Below are positions 21,306 through 32,500 of a DNA stretch of 64,000 nt, in pieces (within the stretch, counting starts at the first letter, position 1; each line of letters opens with the position of its first letter). This stretch comes from Gambelia wislizenii (taxonomy: Eukaryota; Chordata; Lepidosauria; Squamata; Crotaphytidae): the NCBI GenBank assembly GCA_030847615.1, contig JAUMIR010000005.1, positions 210,164,645 through 210,228,644 of the forward strand. Direction: 5' to 3'. The notes beneath the pieces are model-generated. The model was not told where the DNA came from and ran no database searches. It was given only the letters and a program-made list of their open reading frames with translations. The position numbers and the translations under genes are program-made.

Positions 21306-21450
21306 AGAATCATAGAGTTGGAAGAGACTGCAAGGGCCATCCAGTCCAATTTCCTGCCATGCAGGAATACACAATCAAATCATTCTTGGCAGTTGGCCAT
21401 CCAGCCTCTGTTTAAAAACCTCCAAAGAAGGAGACTCCACCACACTATGA
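21306..21450 (-). mobile_element. CR1 LINE 3' end, short
   Basis: GAATCATAGAGTTGGAAGAG, CCATCCAGTCCAATTTCCTG and CCTCCAAAGAAGGAGACTCC match the other CR1 ends. Similarity stops after about 145 bases. Confidence 0.85.
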
Positions 21451-21770
21451 GATAGTGCACACTAAAAGGCAGTGCTTGTATGTCTTCTTATTGTGGGTGA
21501 AAGTGGGTTAGAGCAGTGATAAAGCCTTCTAGCTGAAGCCTTTGTTTTTCAAGCCATACTCTGCAGTAGAATTTATCTGCTGTTTTGCTACTCCTGGGTT
21601 TAGTTCACCCCCAGGCAGTGCCAGGTACCTCTCAGTGAGCCTATACTGAGTGGACATCTTCTTGTTGTACTGTTCCATGGAGAGAGAAGGAAAAGTATTC
21701 CAGGTATAGAGAGCAGGGCTACTAGAGAGTAGAAAGCATAGAAAGGGGCAATGGCTAGGTACATTCCAAT
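21451..21770. other. Unassigned stretch
   Basis: No gene or repeat was recognised. Confidence 0.35.
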
Positions 21771-22000
21771 ATGTGTGCTTATGAGCCTTCAAGTTGTCTA
21801 TTGACTTATGGCAACCCCATGAATTTCATAATACCGGTACGGTAGTTTTCTTAGGCAAGGAATCATCAGAGGTGGTTTTGCCAGTTCCTTCCTCTGAAAT
21901 ACAGCCTACAGCACCTGATATTAGTGGACAGTCTCCTATCCAAGTGCTAAACAGGGCTGACCTTATTAATTTCTGTTCTCTATCATTGAGGCTAGCCATG
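21771..22000 (-). mobile_element. 5S-rRNA-derived SINE
   Basis: On the minus strand the head ends with CACTTGGATAGGAGACTGTC and CAGGTGCTGTAGGCTGTATT, which parallels the 3' half of 5S rRNA (the internal promoter side). The body has TTCCTTGCCTAAGAAAAC and the BovB-like tail TGCCATAAGTCAATAGACAA. The 5' half of the 5S part is decayed. It is not a functional 5S gene. Confidence 0.72.
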
Positions 22001-23029
22001 TATCTTTTGGTGCTTTATAATTCAGCATTTTAAAGTCCCTGAAACGTTGTCTATGCAAGACAAATATCCTGCAAAATACAAGTGTATTGCCCTTAAAACT
22101 ATAGATGCTATGGAATGGTGAAAAAGACCAAACAGTTGACTCTGGAATGGGCTATATCAGAGGCAATAACGTCTATGAGAAGGATCAAAATAATAACCAC
22201 AAAAAAGGCTATATAAAATTGTTCATTTCTCACTTTTTAAAAATATGTCAGCACAACTTGAGTGTGAAGTGGGGACTTTATTTGCACATTTAACAAACAC
22301 TTTTCATTTGGAAAGGAAGTCTGGCATTTGGATCCTCTGCATAAATATTAATTAGAGGTGGTATTTACAGATTTAGTGCCTCAGGAAGAAATTCATGGCT
22401 ATGTGTGGTATAGCAGCATTTAGCCAGATGTTTTCAGTCTGCATTCATTTCTGTGTAAGTGTCTGAGAGAAGGGGGCAAATATCAGAAAGAACAGTGTCA
22501 AAAGCCAATGTAGGTGGGCAAAGATGTTATTCTCAGTCTCCTCTTTTCTCTCATGTAATCTCTCTTTCTCCTCCCCCCCCCCTTTCTCTTTTTCGCTTTT
22601 TGCTTTCATTCTCTCTTTCTCCTTCTGTCTCCTCTCTCACTCCTTCTCTAGGGGCTTGTCTACACCAGCAAAAAAGCCCAACTCCCCCTGAAGCCAGTCC
22701 AATAATCCCACAAGATGTATGGCCCTTCCCTGAATCCATACAGCCCTATTTACACCACACTTGGGAATACCCCCTTAATCCGGATTTTAGAAAATTTACA
22801 GCTTTCTACAGAGTTTTCATGAAACTCTCCTCTCAATGAGTTTCCTCTATCAGTGCACAGACAGGAAAAAAGAAATGGGGTAGCAATCTGGTAGGTGTGG
22901 AATGATTATTTGAAAAATATTCTCCCAAAATGACCAAAAAAAAAAACAAAAAAAACCCTATGTTTTAAGTGCCAAGGAACCTTAATGAGAAGAATCCTGG
23001 ACTTACAAGAATAGTTGCTTTTCATGATT
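22001..23029. other. Unassigned; pyrimidine-rich tract 22535-22660
   Basis: A CT-rich tract with an eleven-C run lies at about 22540-22650. GGGGCTTGTCTACACCAGCA (22651-22670) resembles starts of a reptile DNA repeat also suspected at 47550. The 22459-22839 open frame is low-complexity and is not called as a gene. Confidence 0.4.
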
Positions 23030-23385
23030 TATTCTGCACAAAATTCACTTGTGATTGTTTTGCACATAAAACAGCCTTTTCTACAAAGGAAAGAGCCTTT
23101 TCTGTATAGAAAATATTTCAAAAAGGCAATATTATCTTCTCCCCAGAAAAAGTTGTTTCCTAAGGGAAAAAGACTGTAATTACAGACCTATTTGGTACAA
23201 AATTCACATATGGTTGATTTGCACAGAATACAGCCTTTCTGGTGGGGGAAACAGCTTTTATTGCATAGAAAACAAGATTTCTGCATAGTTTTATTATCTT
23301 CCCCACACAAAAGTCTGTTTCCTATGCAGAAAAGAGATTTCTGCACAGAACAAGCACATGTGAATTTTGTGCATAATAGGTCCCA
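23030..23385. repeat. Degenerate tandem repeat, about 157-base spacing
   Basis: CACAAAATTCACTTGTGATT ... GTTTTGCACATAAAACAGCC at about 23037-23085 recurs as TACAAAATTCACATATGGTT ... ATTTGCACAGAATACAGCC at about 23194-23240. An inverted relic, CACATGTGAATTTTGTGC, lies at 23356-23373. The unit is A/T-rich and non-coding. Confidence 0.6.
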
Positions 23386-23479
23386 AATTACAAATAACCT
23401 TTGAAAATGCTGAAGCAACAAAGGCACCAGCTACCAGTATTTTGGATTTGACCCTAAGCAACAGATAGGAACTTGTCAA

Positions 23480-23850
23480 TGGGGTGGAAATAGTAGCATC
23501 CTTTGGTGGGAGTGGTCATGTCCTCTTGGGGTTTGTTATACAGAGGAAAAGGGGAGCCGTATGTAGTCAGATACATTCTATGGATGCCAACAAAGCTGAT
23601 TTCAGTAAGCTTAGGGAAATACTGAATGAAATCCTATGGTCAGAAATGCTTAAAGGGAAGGGAGTTCGTGCTGTGTGGGTATTTCTCAATGGTGAGATAT
23701 TGAAGACATAATTCCAAACAGCCCTATTTCCAAACAGCCCATTTCAATGAGGCAGAAAAGTGGGAGGTGTCCAAAAGAACTTTCAGAAGAGCTGAAATTT
23801 AAGAGACATGTATAAGAAATGGAAGAAGGGGTGAACCACAAAAGAGGAAT
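23480..23850 (+). pseudogene. CR1-type ORF2 linker fragment
   Basis: The plus strand gives DANKADFSKLREILNEILWS and EMLKGKGVRAVWVFLNGEIL. After a frameshift it gives KELSEELKFKRHVYKKWKKG, stop, TTKEEYK. The order and spacing match the segment between endonuclease and RT in CR1-like LINE proteins (family: LKGKGVQE.W..F...L..AQEQ, then ELL..LK.KK.VY..WKKG..T.EEY). It is not in the same orientation as the CR1 3' end 120 bases downstream. Confidence 0.55.
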
Positions 23851-23852
23851 AC

Positions 23853-23962
23853 AAATGAATACTCCTCTGAACAAATCCTGCCTAGAAAACCCCTGTGATA
23901 GGTTCACTTTAGGGTTGCCATAAGTCAGAAATGATTTGGAGGCACACAACAATAAGACATGT
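23853..23962 (+). mobile_element. BovB-type 3' tail
   Basis: CTCTGAACAAATCCTGCCTA, AAACCCCTGTGATAGGTTCA and CCATAAGTCAGAAATGATTT end in GGCACACAACAATAA. This is the tail shared by BovB LINEs and their client SINEs. The upstream body is CR1-like rather than BovB, so this is a SINE remnant or a chimera. Confidence 0.6.
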
Positions 23963-23967
23963 TATTA

Positions 23968-24470
23968 TAGAATCATAGAATCATAGAATTGTAGAGTTGG
24001 AAGAGACCATGAGGGCCATCCAGTCCAACCCCCTGCCATGCAGGAAATCATGATCAAAGCATCCCCGGCACATGGCCATCCAGCCTCTGTTTAAAGACCT
24101 CCAAGGAAGGAGACCCCACCACACTCCAAGGGAGTGTTCCACTGCCGAACAGCTCTTACTGTCAAAAAGTTCCTCCTAATGTTGAGGTGGAATCCCTGTT
24201 CCTGGAGCTTGCATCCATGTTCCAGTCTCTGGAGCATCAGAAAACAAGCCTGCTCCATCCTCAACGTGACACCCATTCAAATTCTTATACAGGGCTATCA
24301 TATCGCCTCTTAACCGTCTTTTTTCCAGGCTAAACATACCCAGCTCCTAAGTCTGTCCTCATAAGGTATGGTTTCCAGACCTTTCACCATTTTAGTTGCC
24401 CTTCTCTGGACGTGCTCCAATTTGTCAATATCCTGTTTGAATTGTGGTGCCCAGAACTGGATCTTTCAAT
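23968..24470 (-). mobile_element. CR1 LINE 3' end, longest copy
   Basis: Three GAATCATAG-like units are followed by AGTTGGAAGAGACCATGAGG, CCATCCAGTCCAACCCCCTG and GGAGCATCAGAAAACAAGCC, through CTTCTCTGGACGTGCTCCAA and TTGAATTGTGGTGCCCAGAA. This is the CR1 3' UTR and the end of ORF2 in reverse complement. Confidence 0.9.
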
Positions 24471-24494
24471 CCAGTGGTCTGGTTTCTCATCCTG

Positions 24495-24620
24495 AATTAC
24501 TTATGTTGCAGCCAAAACCAACAAAGAATCCTGTAGAGCCCTGAAGGCTTTTTTTAAAAAATGCCACGAGCTTTGTAAAGTTTAGCCCACTTCATCAGAT
24601 GCATGGTGTCTGTAGTCACA
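24495..24620. repeat. Dispersed reptile repeat
   Basis: ACAAAGAATCCTGTAGAGCC, then AAAGTTTAGCCCACTTCATC and AGATGCATGG match a common squamate and turtle repeat ('aacaaagaatcctgtggcacc ... gcccacttcatcagatgcat'). The class is not certain. Confidence 0.5.
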
Positions 24621-25989
24621 TAGAAATGCCTAGAATTCTCTGCTAACTTCTCTAGCACTCCCCACCCCACTGCCCTTTAAACTGCAATTTCCACTTTTCC
24701 TTTTCCATTGCTTTGTTGCATATCTGCATTTCCCTTTCCTGCCCCAAAAGACTTCAGTGAATGTGACAGAGCCAAATGACAGTGAGATACATAAAAGAAG
24801 ACCCCATAGTATCTCACATGTTTTGCTGGTATGCTTGGGGTAATTCTCTGGCATGTCTAATTGAAAAAATCTCAGGTAGTAAGGTTTGGCAGGAGCTCTG
24901 CTCAATGAGACCTTGAAGAGTTGCTGTAAACAAATGACTACTGTCTGAGTTGATATAACGGTGCTCTTTTTGTGCCTGGGATTTAACTTAGGGGGAAAGC
25001 CCATGTGTGTAAAAACTCCCTTTATGTATCACAGAGATCTAGATCAATACTCTGCTTCCTGCATGTTGAAAATATCTTCACTTCTAAGTTCTACATTCTA
25101 TGGGCATCACTTCAGAATTAGAAACAGTGAGACCCTGGCATGGATAATACCTCGTCTAACTGTTTTTCCTTAGCTTCCTAAATATACAGTATTTATGGCT
25201 AACATTAAAAATCAATGTCAAGGCAGTTATCCATGCTAGGTAGAACCCTATCAACTTCTGTGAGGTGATTCATTCACTTAGTGAGTCAGCCATGCATAAA
25301 ATTAATTGCCAAGTAATAGTGTGTTCTACTTTAACACTCAATGAAAATTTCCTTTTTCCCCACTCCACCCTCAGCCAACACACTATGCTAAATGGTTCCT
25401 GTTCCCCCTTTTCCCACATAAGCTTAAAGAAAGAGAGAATACAGACAGAAAGGCAATTGAATACACTTGGAGCAAGCAGAGATCTACAGATGGTTTGGGA
25501 AAGGTCAGGAAGGATTTCCAATTCCTGGATGGTTTAACAATAGTGAAAACAATGAGCCTATTTTCAACCTAAATTTTCCTGCTCAAATAAGGAAAGCTTG
25601 TGGTTTAGGTGAAACAAGAATAGATCTGTGTATGAAAAGATTTAGTATGAGCTCCCTTCTGGTATTGTAAAGAAATCACTGAATGCCTGTGGTGAAAGAT
25701 GCATCATTCTCAGATTGTACATCCATCTTTCTGAGACACTCGTTTACACTTCTTTGAAAATGTTCTAGTGAAAACAAGGTTGTGATGGCTCATGTATTCA
25801 TGCTATCCTTAGCTGATGTCATTCAAGTGACAGCAAGCTTGAACCAACCCAGAGATTTCATATTATCATGACCACTAATAACGTTGTATAACATCAGAAA
25901 CTGTACTTGCTTCCAGCTCAAATTCCATACACCATATTTCCCCTTGATTTTTCAGGTCCAAATATAGATGAGGTGGATGGAGTGTCTTT
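24621..25989. other. Unassigned stretch
   Basis: No gene or repeat was recognised. The 124-codon minus-strand frame at 24630-25004 has no recognisable domain and is treated as chance. Confidence 0.4.
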
Positions 25990-26321
25990 GGACTTTTTTT
26001 GGACAGCGATTTGTAACGCAAGAAGGCTTGTCCCTCTTGCGAGGCTGCTGCGCAGCAGGGGGGTTGTTTCAGATGATGCCGTCCCCCTGCCAATTCTGTT
26101 TCAGAAGAGCTGGGAGGCTGCAGAGCCATATTTGGCCATTTCCTAATCACGGAAGTTGACCGTGATTAGTAAATGGCCAAATATGGTGCTGCAGCCTCCC
26201 AGCTCTTCTGGAAAAGAATCAGCAGGGGGATGGCGTCATCCGAAACGACCCCCCTGCTATGCAGCAGCCTCGCAAGAGGGACGAGCCTTCTTGCATTACA
26301 AATCACTGTCTGAAAAAGTTC
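25990..26321. mobile_element. Foldback MITE, family B copy 1 (long palindrome)
   Basis: It starts GGACTTTTTTTGGACAGCGA and ends GTCTGAAAAAGTTC, an inverted match. The whole element is a palindrome with arms of about 160 bases: CGCAAGAAGGCTTGTCCCTC pairs with GAGGGACGAGCCTTCTTGC, and GCCATATTTGGCCATTT with AAATGGCCAAATATGG. The turn is ATCACGGAAGTTGACCGTGAT. Flanking triplets are TTT and TTC. No coding capacity. Confidence 0.85.
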
Positions 26322-26453
26322 TTCGACTAACAACGTTGCCCAACTGAGTTCTGGTCATGGATTGCCTTCTGAAGCATTGAAGCCTTACTGTATTACAACA
26401 GCAATCATCATCATCATCCTGTTTATCCTTGTCTGCTTGGTATAGGCATCAGT

Positions 26454-26905
26454 TGTCAGGGGATGATGGGACAATCAATCCCCAGGTGAAACCAAAAATT
26501 GTCTCAGCAGACTTGGTAGCAACCCTTTCCCAAGAATACTCACACACAGAGTGTTTAGCATCCAGAAAACAGGAGGTGCTTTTAATCTTCAGTAGTTTCA
26601 GTATATACAAGCAAAGTGCTATGCCAGGCATCTCAGGATCATAGGAAGAGAATGATCTCTGTTCTGTCTTGCTTGTATACACACAATACAGCATTGGCTT
26701 AGCCAAGCACATGGCCACATTGTATCAGATTTCTACCTTCATGGCTTTGTACTGTAATAACCCTCTTCTGATGCAACCTTTCTCATGCAGCTATAGCATG
26801 ATTAGCATGACTGGCAGTTCATGGAGTCAGTCATCATGACTCAGCATGATTTTTGCAGTTGTTTCACCATGTTAAAACTCAGGGTTCATTAACCAATTCC
26901 TGACA
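26454..26905 (-). repeat. 3' LTR of copia element 2
   Basis: On the minus strand it begins TGTCAGGAATTGGTTAATGA after the purine-rich GAAGGGGAT and ends CATCCCCTGACA. The termini TGTCAGG/CCTGACA form a 7-base inverted repeat. It is 452 bases long. The first copia LTR (1188) starts with the same seven bases. Confidence 0.85.
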
Positions 26906-27028
26906 ATCCCCTTCAAAATGCTCAAACTACTGCACAGGACACATGTTATCATTGCAACATAACATCATACATATACATTGTTAGACATCAATTGTCTGTT
27001 GGTTGACCTTTCCCTTTTTTGACCTTTC

Positions 27029-27928
27029 ACCTTACACACTAGTGACAAGGCCCAACCTCTTTGCCATCTCCTCATGGCTTCCTGCTGGAAGGGCTTTTGT
27101 GAGCAAGTCTGCAACATTGTCCTCCGGTGGACAGTACCTCAGACACAGGACACCTTCCTGTATTAACTGCCTCACATTTTGGTAACGTACCACAATGTAT
27201 TTTGTCCTACATTTCAGATTTTCTGCTTCTGCCATTGCTGTGCAGGCTTGTGAGTCCTCGTGCACCTCAACAGGCATTTGGCACAGCTCACCAAAATCTG
27301 CAAGCATCTGCCTAACCCATTGTACCTCACTTGCCATCTCAGACAATGCTGCAAATTCAGCTTCCGTGGTACTTATGGCTACACAGTTCTGCTCCCTTGA
27401 TCTCCACACTATGGGACTTTCTACATACTTGACCACCAACCCGATCACTGACTTCCTGTCTAAGGTCTCTGCAGTGAATTAACTGTTCACATAGCATTCT
27501 AGGGTCACCTGACTTCCTGTCAGCTTCAAGCTCATGTCCCTGTTTCCCTTGAGAAATCTAACCACTCTCTTCAGGGCTTTCCAATCCACCCTCCTTGGCT
27601 TGGAGACTCTTCTGCTGAGCACCCCAACTGCAAAACTGATGTCAGGCCTTGTGTTGTTTGCAATAAACAACAGATTGCCTACGACTGAATGGTACAATTC
27701 TGGCCTTTCAAACTCCTGTTCTGCCTCAAAGTTTACAAAATCAATGGTCATTGGTGTCCTGACCACTTTTGCTTCACTTAACCTACACTTGGCAACCAAA
27801 CTGTCAATTTTCTTCTTTTGACTAAGGAAAAATTCTCCATTACCGGTTCTCTCTACCTCAACGCCTAAATAACACCGCAGGTTGCCTAAATCCTTTAACT
27901 TGAATGGGTTTTCTAACTCCACCTGCAC
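27029..27928 (-). pseudogene. copia 2 RT C-terminal half and RNase H
   Basis: Minus-strand frames give FKLKDLGNLRCYLGVEVERT, KCRLSEAKVVRTPM, LYHSVVGNLLFIANNTRPDI and VGVLSRRVSKPRRVDW (27928-27500), then RNase H in the next frame: VVKYVESPIVWRSREQNCVA, STTEAEFAALSEMASEVQWV and ADLLTKALPAG. The stop follows at 27029-27031. One frameshift near 27480 separates RT and RNase H. Confidence 0.85.
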
Positions 27929-28922
27929 CTTCTTGACATCTTGACAATCTTTGCTGCCACACAGAGGTCGTCCATATAGATAACTAGCATGACAGCACTA
28001 TCTCCTGCCCCCTTGGTGTACACACAGGCATCTGCAACACTCCTTGTGTACCCTAATGACACCAGCATTTGGTGTATGCACTTGTTCCAGCACCTGGTGC
28101 TTTGTTTGAAGGCACAGAGTGCTTTGTACAACAAGTACACCTTACTCTCACCTGCGCTGTCATACCCAGAGGCCTGTTCCATGAACACTATCTCCTCAAG
28201 ATCAACATTCAGATATGCTGTATCAAAGTCAAAGTGTTGCACAACCATCTTCCTCTTGGCTGTTACAGCTAACACTAATCTGAGACTTTCTGGCTTTGCT
28301 GTGGGTGAAAAAGTTTTGTCAAAGCTTGTGTAGTGCTCCTGTGAAAAACCTTTCGCAACCAAGTGGCCTTATACTTTTGTGTCTCATCAGGCATGTCCTT
28401 CAGCTTGTGGACCCACCTGCAATCAACAACCTTCTGGTCTTTGGGCCTCTCTACTATCTGGAACACTTTCCTTTCTACTAGTGACTTGAACTCAGAGTCC
28501 ATGGCTGAGTTCCACTTCTCCTGCTCTTCTTGGGGAAATTTTAGGAGTTCCTGAAAACTTGCAGGCTCCTCTGCTATGACATTGCACAGCCTGGCCTCCT
28601 GAACTACAAATCTGTCAGGAGCCTTTCTGACCCTCTTTGACCTTCTGGGGATGATCACCCTAGTTCTTCCTGACTGATCTTCACTTGCACTACTGCTAGT
28701 TTCTCTCCTTGTGTCAGGTTCCCAGTTCAAGAACATGTTGGGCTCGATGTGTGTTTGGGTGTGTGTTGAAGTACTAGGCTTTTCTTCCTCAGTCTCCCCT
28801 TCATCATCATCAGTTTCAACCACCCCTCCATTTGTGGGACTTTTGGAAGTTGTTGGCACATCCCTCCCTAGGGGAACAAAAACCTCCTGATTGCAGTGCT
28901 GAGTGCATTTCAAATTTTGCAC
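27913..28922 (-). pseudogene. copia 2 RT N-terminal half and linker
   Basis: The linker (28922-28540) is acidic and Ser/Thr-rich, then SFQELLKFPQEEQEKWNSAM and DCRWVHKLKD open the RT. After a frameshift near 28350 the frame gives GFSQEHYTSFDKTFSPTAKP, VVQHFDFDTAYLNVDLEEIV (catalytic Asp region), MEQASGYDSAGESKVYLLYK and VMLVIYMDDLCVAA (YMDD at 27967-27978). Another frameshift lies near 27920. The family enzyme makes element cDNA. Confidence 0.86.
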
Positions 28923-29527
28923 TCCTGGAGTATGTCACCATAACAGGACAGAGGGAAAATATGTACTTATTACCCTCATACCCAAGGAAAGACAGCCTCC
29001 TGGTTTTAGGCTGCCCAGGCTTCCTTAGGCTAGGGTGAATAAGCACATTTGAAAATTGCCCAAAAATCCTCAGGTGCTTGAGGTTTGGTGCTCTACCATA
29101 TAATAGACAATATGGGGTCTGATTGACACTGGATGTCCACAGTCTATTCATATGATAAGCAGCAGTTCTCACTGCCTCCCCCCACAGCCCAGCTGGGGAC
29201 TTGTGCATCTTCCATCATGCACTCCATCATACTCTTTACCATCCCAATGTTTCTTTCAGCAAGCCCATCCTCCCCTGGAGATGCTGGGTTTATGGTCCTG
29301 TGCTTCATGCCCCTCCTACACAACCAAGTCTGCAGATTGTTGGATAAGAATTCTCCTCCTCTATCAGATACTAGACTCGAAACCTTAAAAGATGGGAATT
29401 CGCGTTCGACCATGTTTACCTAGACACAGAATTTCTCTGCCGCTTGACTTTTATCCTTTAGCAAATACACGTAGGTGTACCTAGTGTGTCTGTCCACAAT
29501 TATAAACAAATAACGATTACCCCCTAC
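28816..29527 (-). pseudogene. copia 2 integrase, C-terminal part
   Basis: The minus strand from 29527 down gives GGNRYLFIIVDRHTRY, a stop near 29415, VEREFPSFKVSSLVSDRGGE, NPASPGEDGLAERNIGMVKS (catalytic Glu region), HKSPAGLWGEAVRTAAYHMN and TPYCLLYGRAPNLKHLRIFG. A frameshift near 29150 breaks it. The reading frame continues from the other side of the LINE insertion (33543), which fell in the integrase core. Confidence 0.85.
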
Positions 29528-29539
29528 AGTGGGTTTATA
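29528..29539. repeat. Target-site duplication, left copy
   Basis: AGTGGGTTTATA is repeated exactly at 33531-33542. Collapsing the two copies restores an uninterrupted copia integrase frame, which shows that the intervening 3991 bases are one insertion. Confidence 0.93.
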
Positions 29540-29573
29540 TCTCTCTCTCTGGCTTTTCTTCGCAAACGAAGAT

Positions 29574-32500
29574 TCAGGAAGGACTCATCCCGCGCTTTCT
29601 GCAAGCGCGCTGATGACTAAAAAGGCCAATCCGAGATAAACAAGTCCGGTTGCAAAAAGCACAGCAGAAGGTCTCCTTGGGTGATGTTTTTGGGTTGTGA
29701 TTCTTTCTGCGTTGTCGTTTCTCTTCAAGACTTGTTCGGCGTGAGCTCTCAAATAAGGCTGCAGCATTGTGGATAGTGCATCTCCATGCCTCCCGATGTG
29801 AGGCCAGGGCGGACCACTGTTGGTGATCAATTTGGCCAAGCCTGAGATGTTGTTTCAGGGAGTCTTTGTATTGCTTTTTTGGAGCGCCCCTCTTACGCTG
29901 ACCCGTGGCGAGTTCACCGTAGAGTAGTATTTTTGGGAGGCGATGGTCCTCCATCCTAGAAACATGCCCTGCCCAGCGCAGCTGTGTTCTCAATATCATG
30001 GCCTCAATGCTGGTGATCCCTGCTTGCTCAAGGACAGCAACATTCGTCACATAGTCAGTCCAGTGTATATTTAGGATTGTGTGTAGACAGCGCTGATGAA
30101 AGCGCTCGAGGAGTCGTAGGTGGTGGCGATAGGTGACCCATGTTTCAGATCCATAAAGGAGGATAGACAGTACGATGGCTCTATACACACTGATTTTTGT
30201 GCTTTTCCTCAGGTGTTTATTGCTCCAGACTCTTTTGTGAAGTCTTCCAAATGCACTATATGCCTTTGCTAATCTGTGATCGATCTCTTTGTCAATCTTG
30301 GCATCTGAGGAGATGATGCTTCCCAGGTAGGTGAACTGCTGAACGGACTTGAGCACAGATTTGCCGACGGCAATGTGGGGATGGTGGTGTTCGTCCTGTG
30401 GTGCAGGCTGGTAAAGAACTTCTGTTTTCTTCAGGTTGACTTCCAGCCCAAACAGCTCTGCAGCTGTTGCAAAGCAGGATGTTAGGTGCTGCAGAGCTGC
30501 TTCTGTGTGGGCAACAAGGGCAGCATCATCGGCGAAGAGCAGCTCACGGACTAGATAGTTTAGAGTCTTAGTGTGAGCCCTCAGACAGCTTAAGTTAAAC
30601 AAGCTACCATCAGTACGGTAGCGTATATAGATGCCGTCGTCTTCTTCAAGCTCTGCCATAGCCCTTTGGAGCATCGTGCTAAAGAAGATTGTAAATAAAG
30701 TTGGTGCAAGAACACAACCTTGCTTCACTCCATTAGTTATTAGAAAGGGCTCTGAAAGAGCATCGCCATATCTGACTTGACCACGCTGGCCCTCGTGTAG
30801 CAAGATAATCATTTTAAGGAATTTGGGGGGACATCCTAGTTTTTCCAGGATCTGCCACAGACCTTTTCTACTCACGGTGTCAAAGGCTTTGGTGAGGTCG
30901 ACAAATGTTACATAAAGACCCTTGTTCTGCTCCCTACATTTTTCTTGCAGTTGCCTAAGGGCAAATACCATGTCTGTAGTACTCCTATTGGCTCTGAAGC
31001 CACATTGGCTTTCAGGGAGAAGTTCTTCTGCAATAGCAGGAACTAGTCTGTTCAGGAGTATCCTTGCAAGGATTTTTCCAGCAATAGAGAGCAGTGTTAT
31101 GCCTCGATAGTTTGAGCAGTCGGATTTTGCTCCTTTTTTCTTGTACAGGGTGATGATGACTGCATCTCTGAGGTCTGATGGCAGTTCCCCTTTTTCCCAG
31201 CAATTCACAAGGAATTCGTGTAATTTTTCATGGAGTGCATGACCTCCATGTTTCCAAACTTCAGGTGGGATTCCATCAATCCCAGCTGCCTTGCCGTTTT
31301 TCATCTGCTGTATGGCCTTAAGGGTCTCTTCCAAAGTGGGAGCTATGTCCAATTCATTTTTCATTGGTTTTTGTATCATATGTTGGATAGCTGAGGCTTG
31401 GACTACTCGGTTGGCGCTAAAGAGGCTTTGAAAATGTTCAGCCCAACGATTCAGGATGGAGGCTTTATCAGTAATTAATGTTTGACCATCTGTACTGTAT
31501 AAGGAGCTTTGGACCTGATAAGTAGGTCCAAACACTGCTTTAAGAGCTTCATAAAATCCTCTATGATCACCCAGATCTGCACAGCGTTGTGTCTTTTCTG
31601 CTAAATTGATCCACCACTTGTTCTGCATGTCTCGGAGTTTTTGTTGTAGTTTGCTACATGTGAGACGGAAAGCTGCTTTTCTTGCATGACAGGTTGGCTG
31701 GGCGAAGTATGCCTGGTGAGCAGCTCTCTTCCTTGCCAACAGCTCCTGGATCTCTTGGTTGTTTTCATCAAACCAGTCTTGATTTTTCTTGTGGGAGAAC
31801 CCGAGGGATTCTTCTGCAAAGTGGAGGATACTGTTTTTGATATGTTGCCAAAGCACTGTAGGAGAAGGATCTGTAGGATGGTCTTCAAGTTTCGTTTGTA
31901 GGTTTGCCTGGAAGTTGTCTCTCATGGTAGCTTGTTGAAGATTGTTGACTTGGAGCCTCTTCTTTAAGATGCCACCCCTCTTAGGTTTGAACTTAAGATG
32001 AAGATTTAGTTTACATCTGACGAGGCGATGATCTGTTTGGCATTCTGCACTGGGCATCACTCGGGTATGACGGACATCACGAATGTCTCTCTGACGGACT
32101 AGAACATAGTCAATGAGGTGCCAATGTTTGGATCGGGGATGCATCCAGGTTGTCTTCAAGCTATCTTTCTGCTGAAAGATTGTGTTTGTAATAGTCAGCT
32201 GTTGTTCTGCACAGAACTCTAGCAGGAGGCGTCCGTTATCATTGCAGTTTCCAACACCATGCTTGCCTAAGACACCTTTCCAGGCTTCGGAGTTCTTTCC
32301 TACTCTGGCATTGAAGTCACCAAGGATAATAATTTTATCTTCTACAGGGACTTTTTGTATGAGTTGGCGTAGGTCTGTGTAGAATTTGTCTTTCTCTACA
32401 GGGTCGGCTTGCATAGTTGGGGCATATATACTAAAGAGAACAATATGTGGGAGGCGTAAGGAAATAATGCGATCAGAGTGTCCTGTTGGCAAGGTTTCGA

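Noticed and set aside
22459..22839. 126-codon plus-strand frame
   Set aside because: It is driven by a CT-rich low-complexity tract (Ser/Leu/Pro runs) with no known motif.
23030..23385. CRISPR-like array
   Set aside because: Units are diverged, spacing is irregular, and the context is a vertebrate nuclear repeat landscape.
24630..25004. 124-codon minus-strand frame as a host gene or exon
   Set aside because: No domain, no conserved motif and no splice context were found. Length alone is within chance for a 64-kb AT-rich window.
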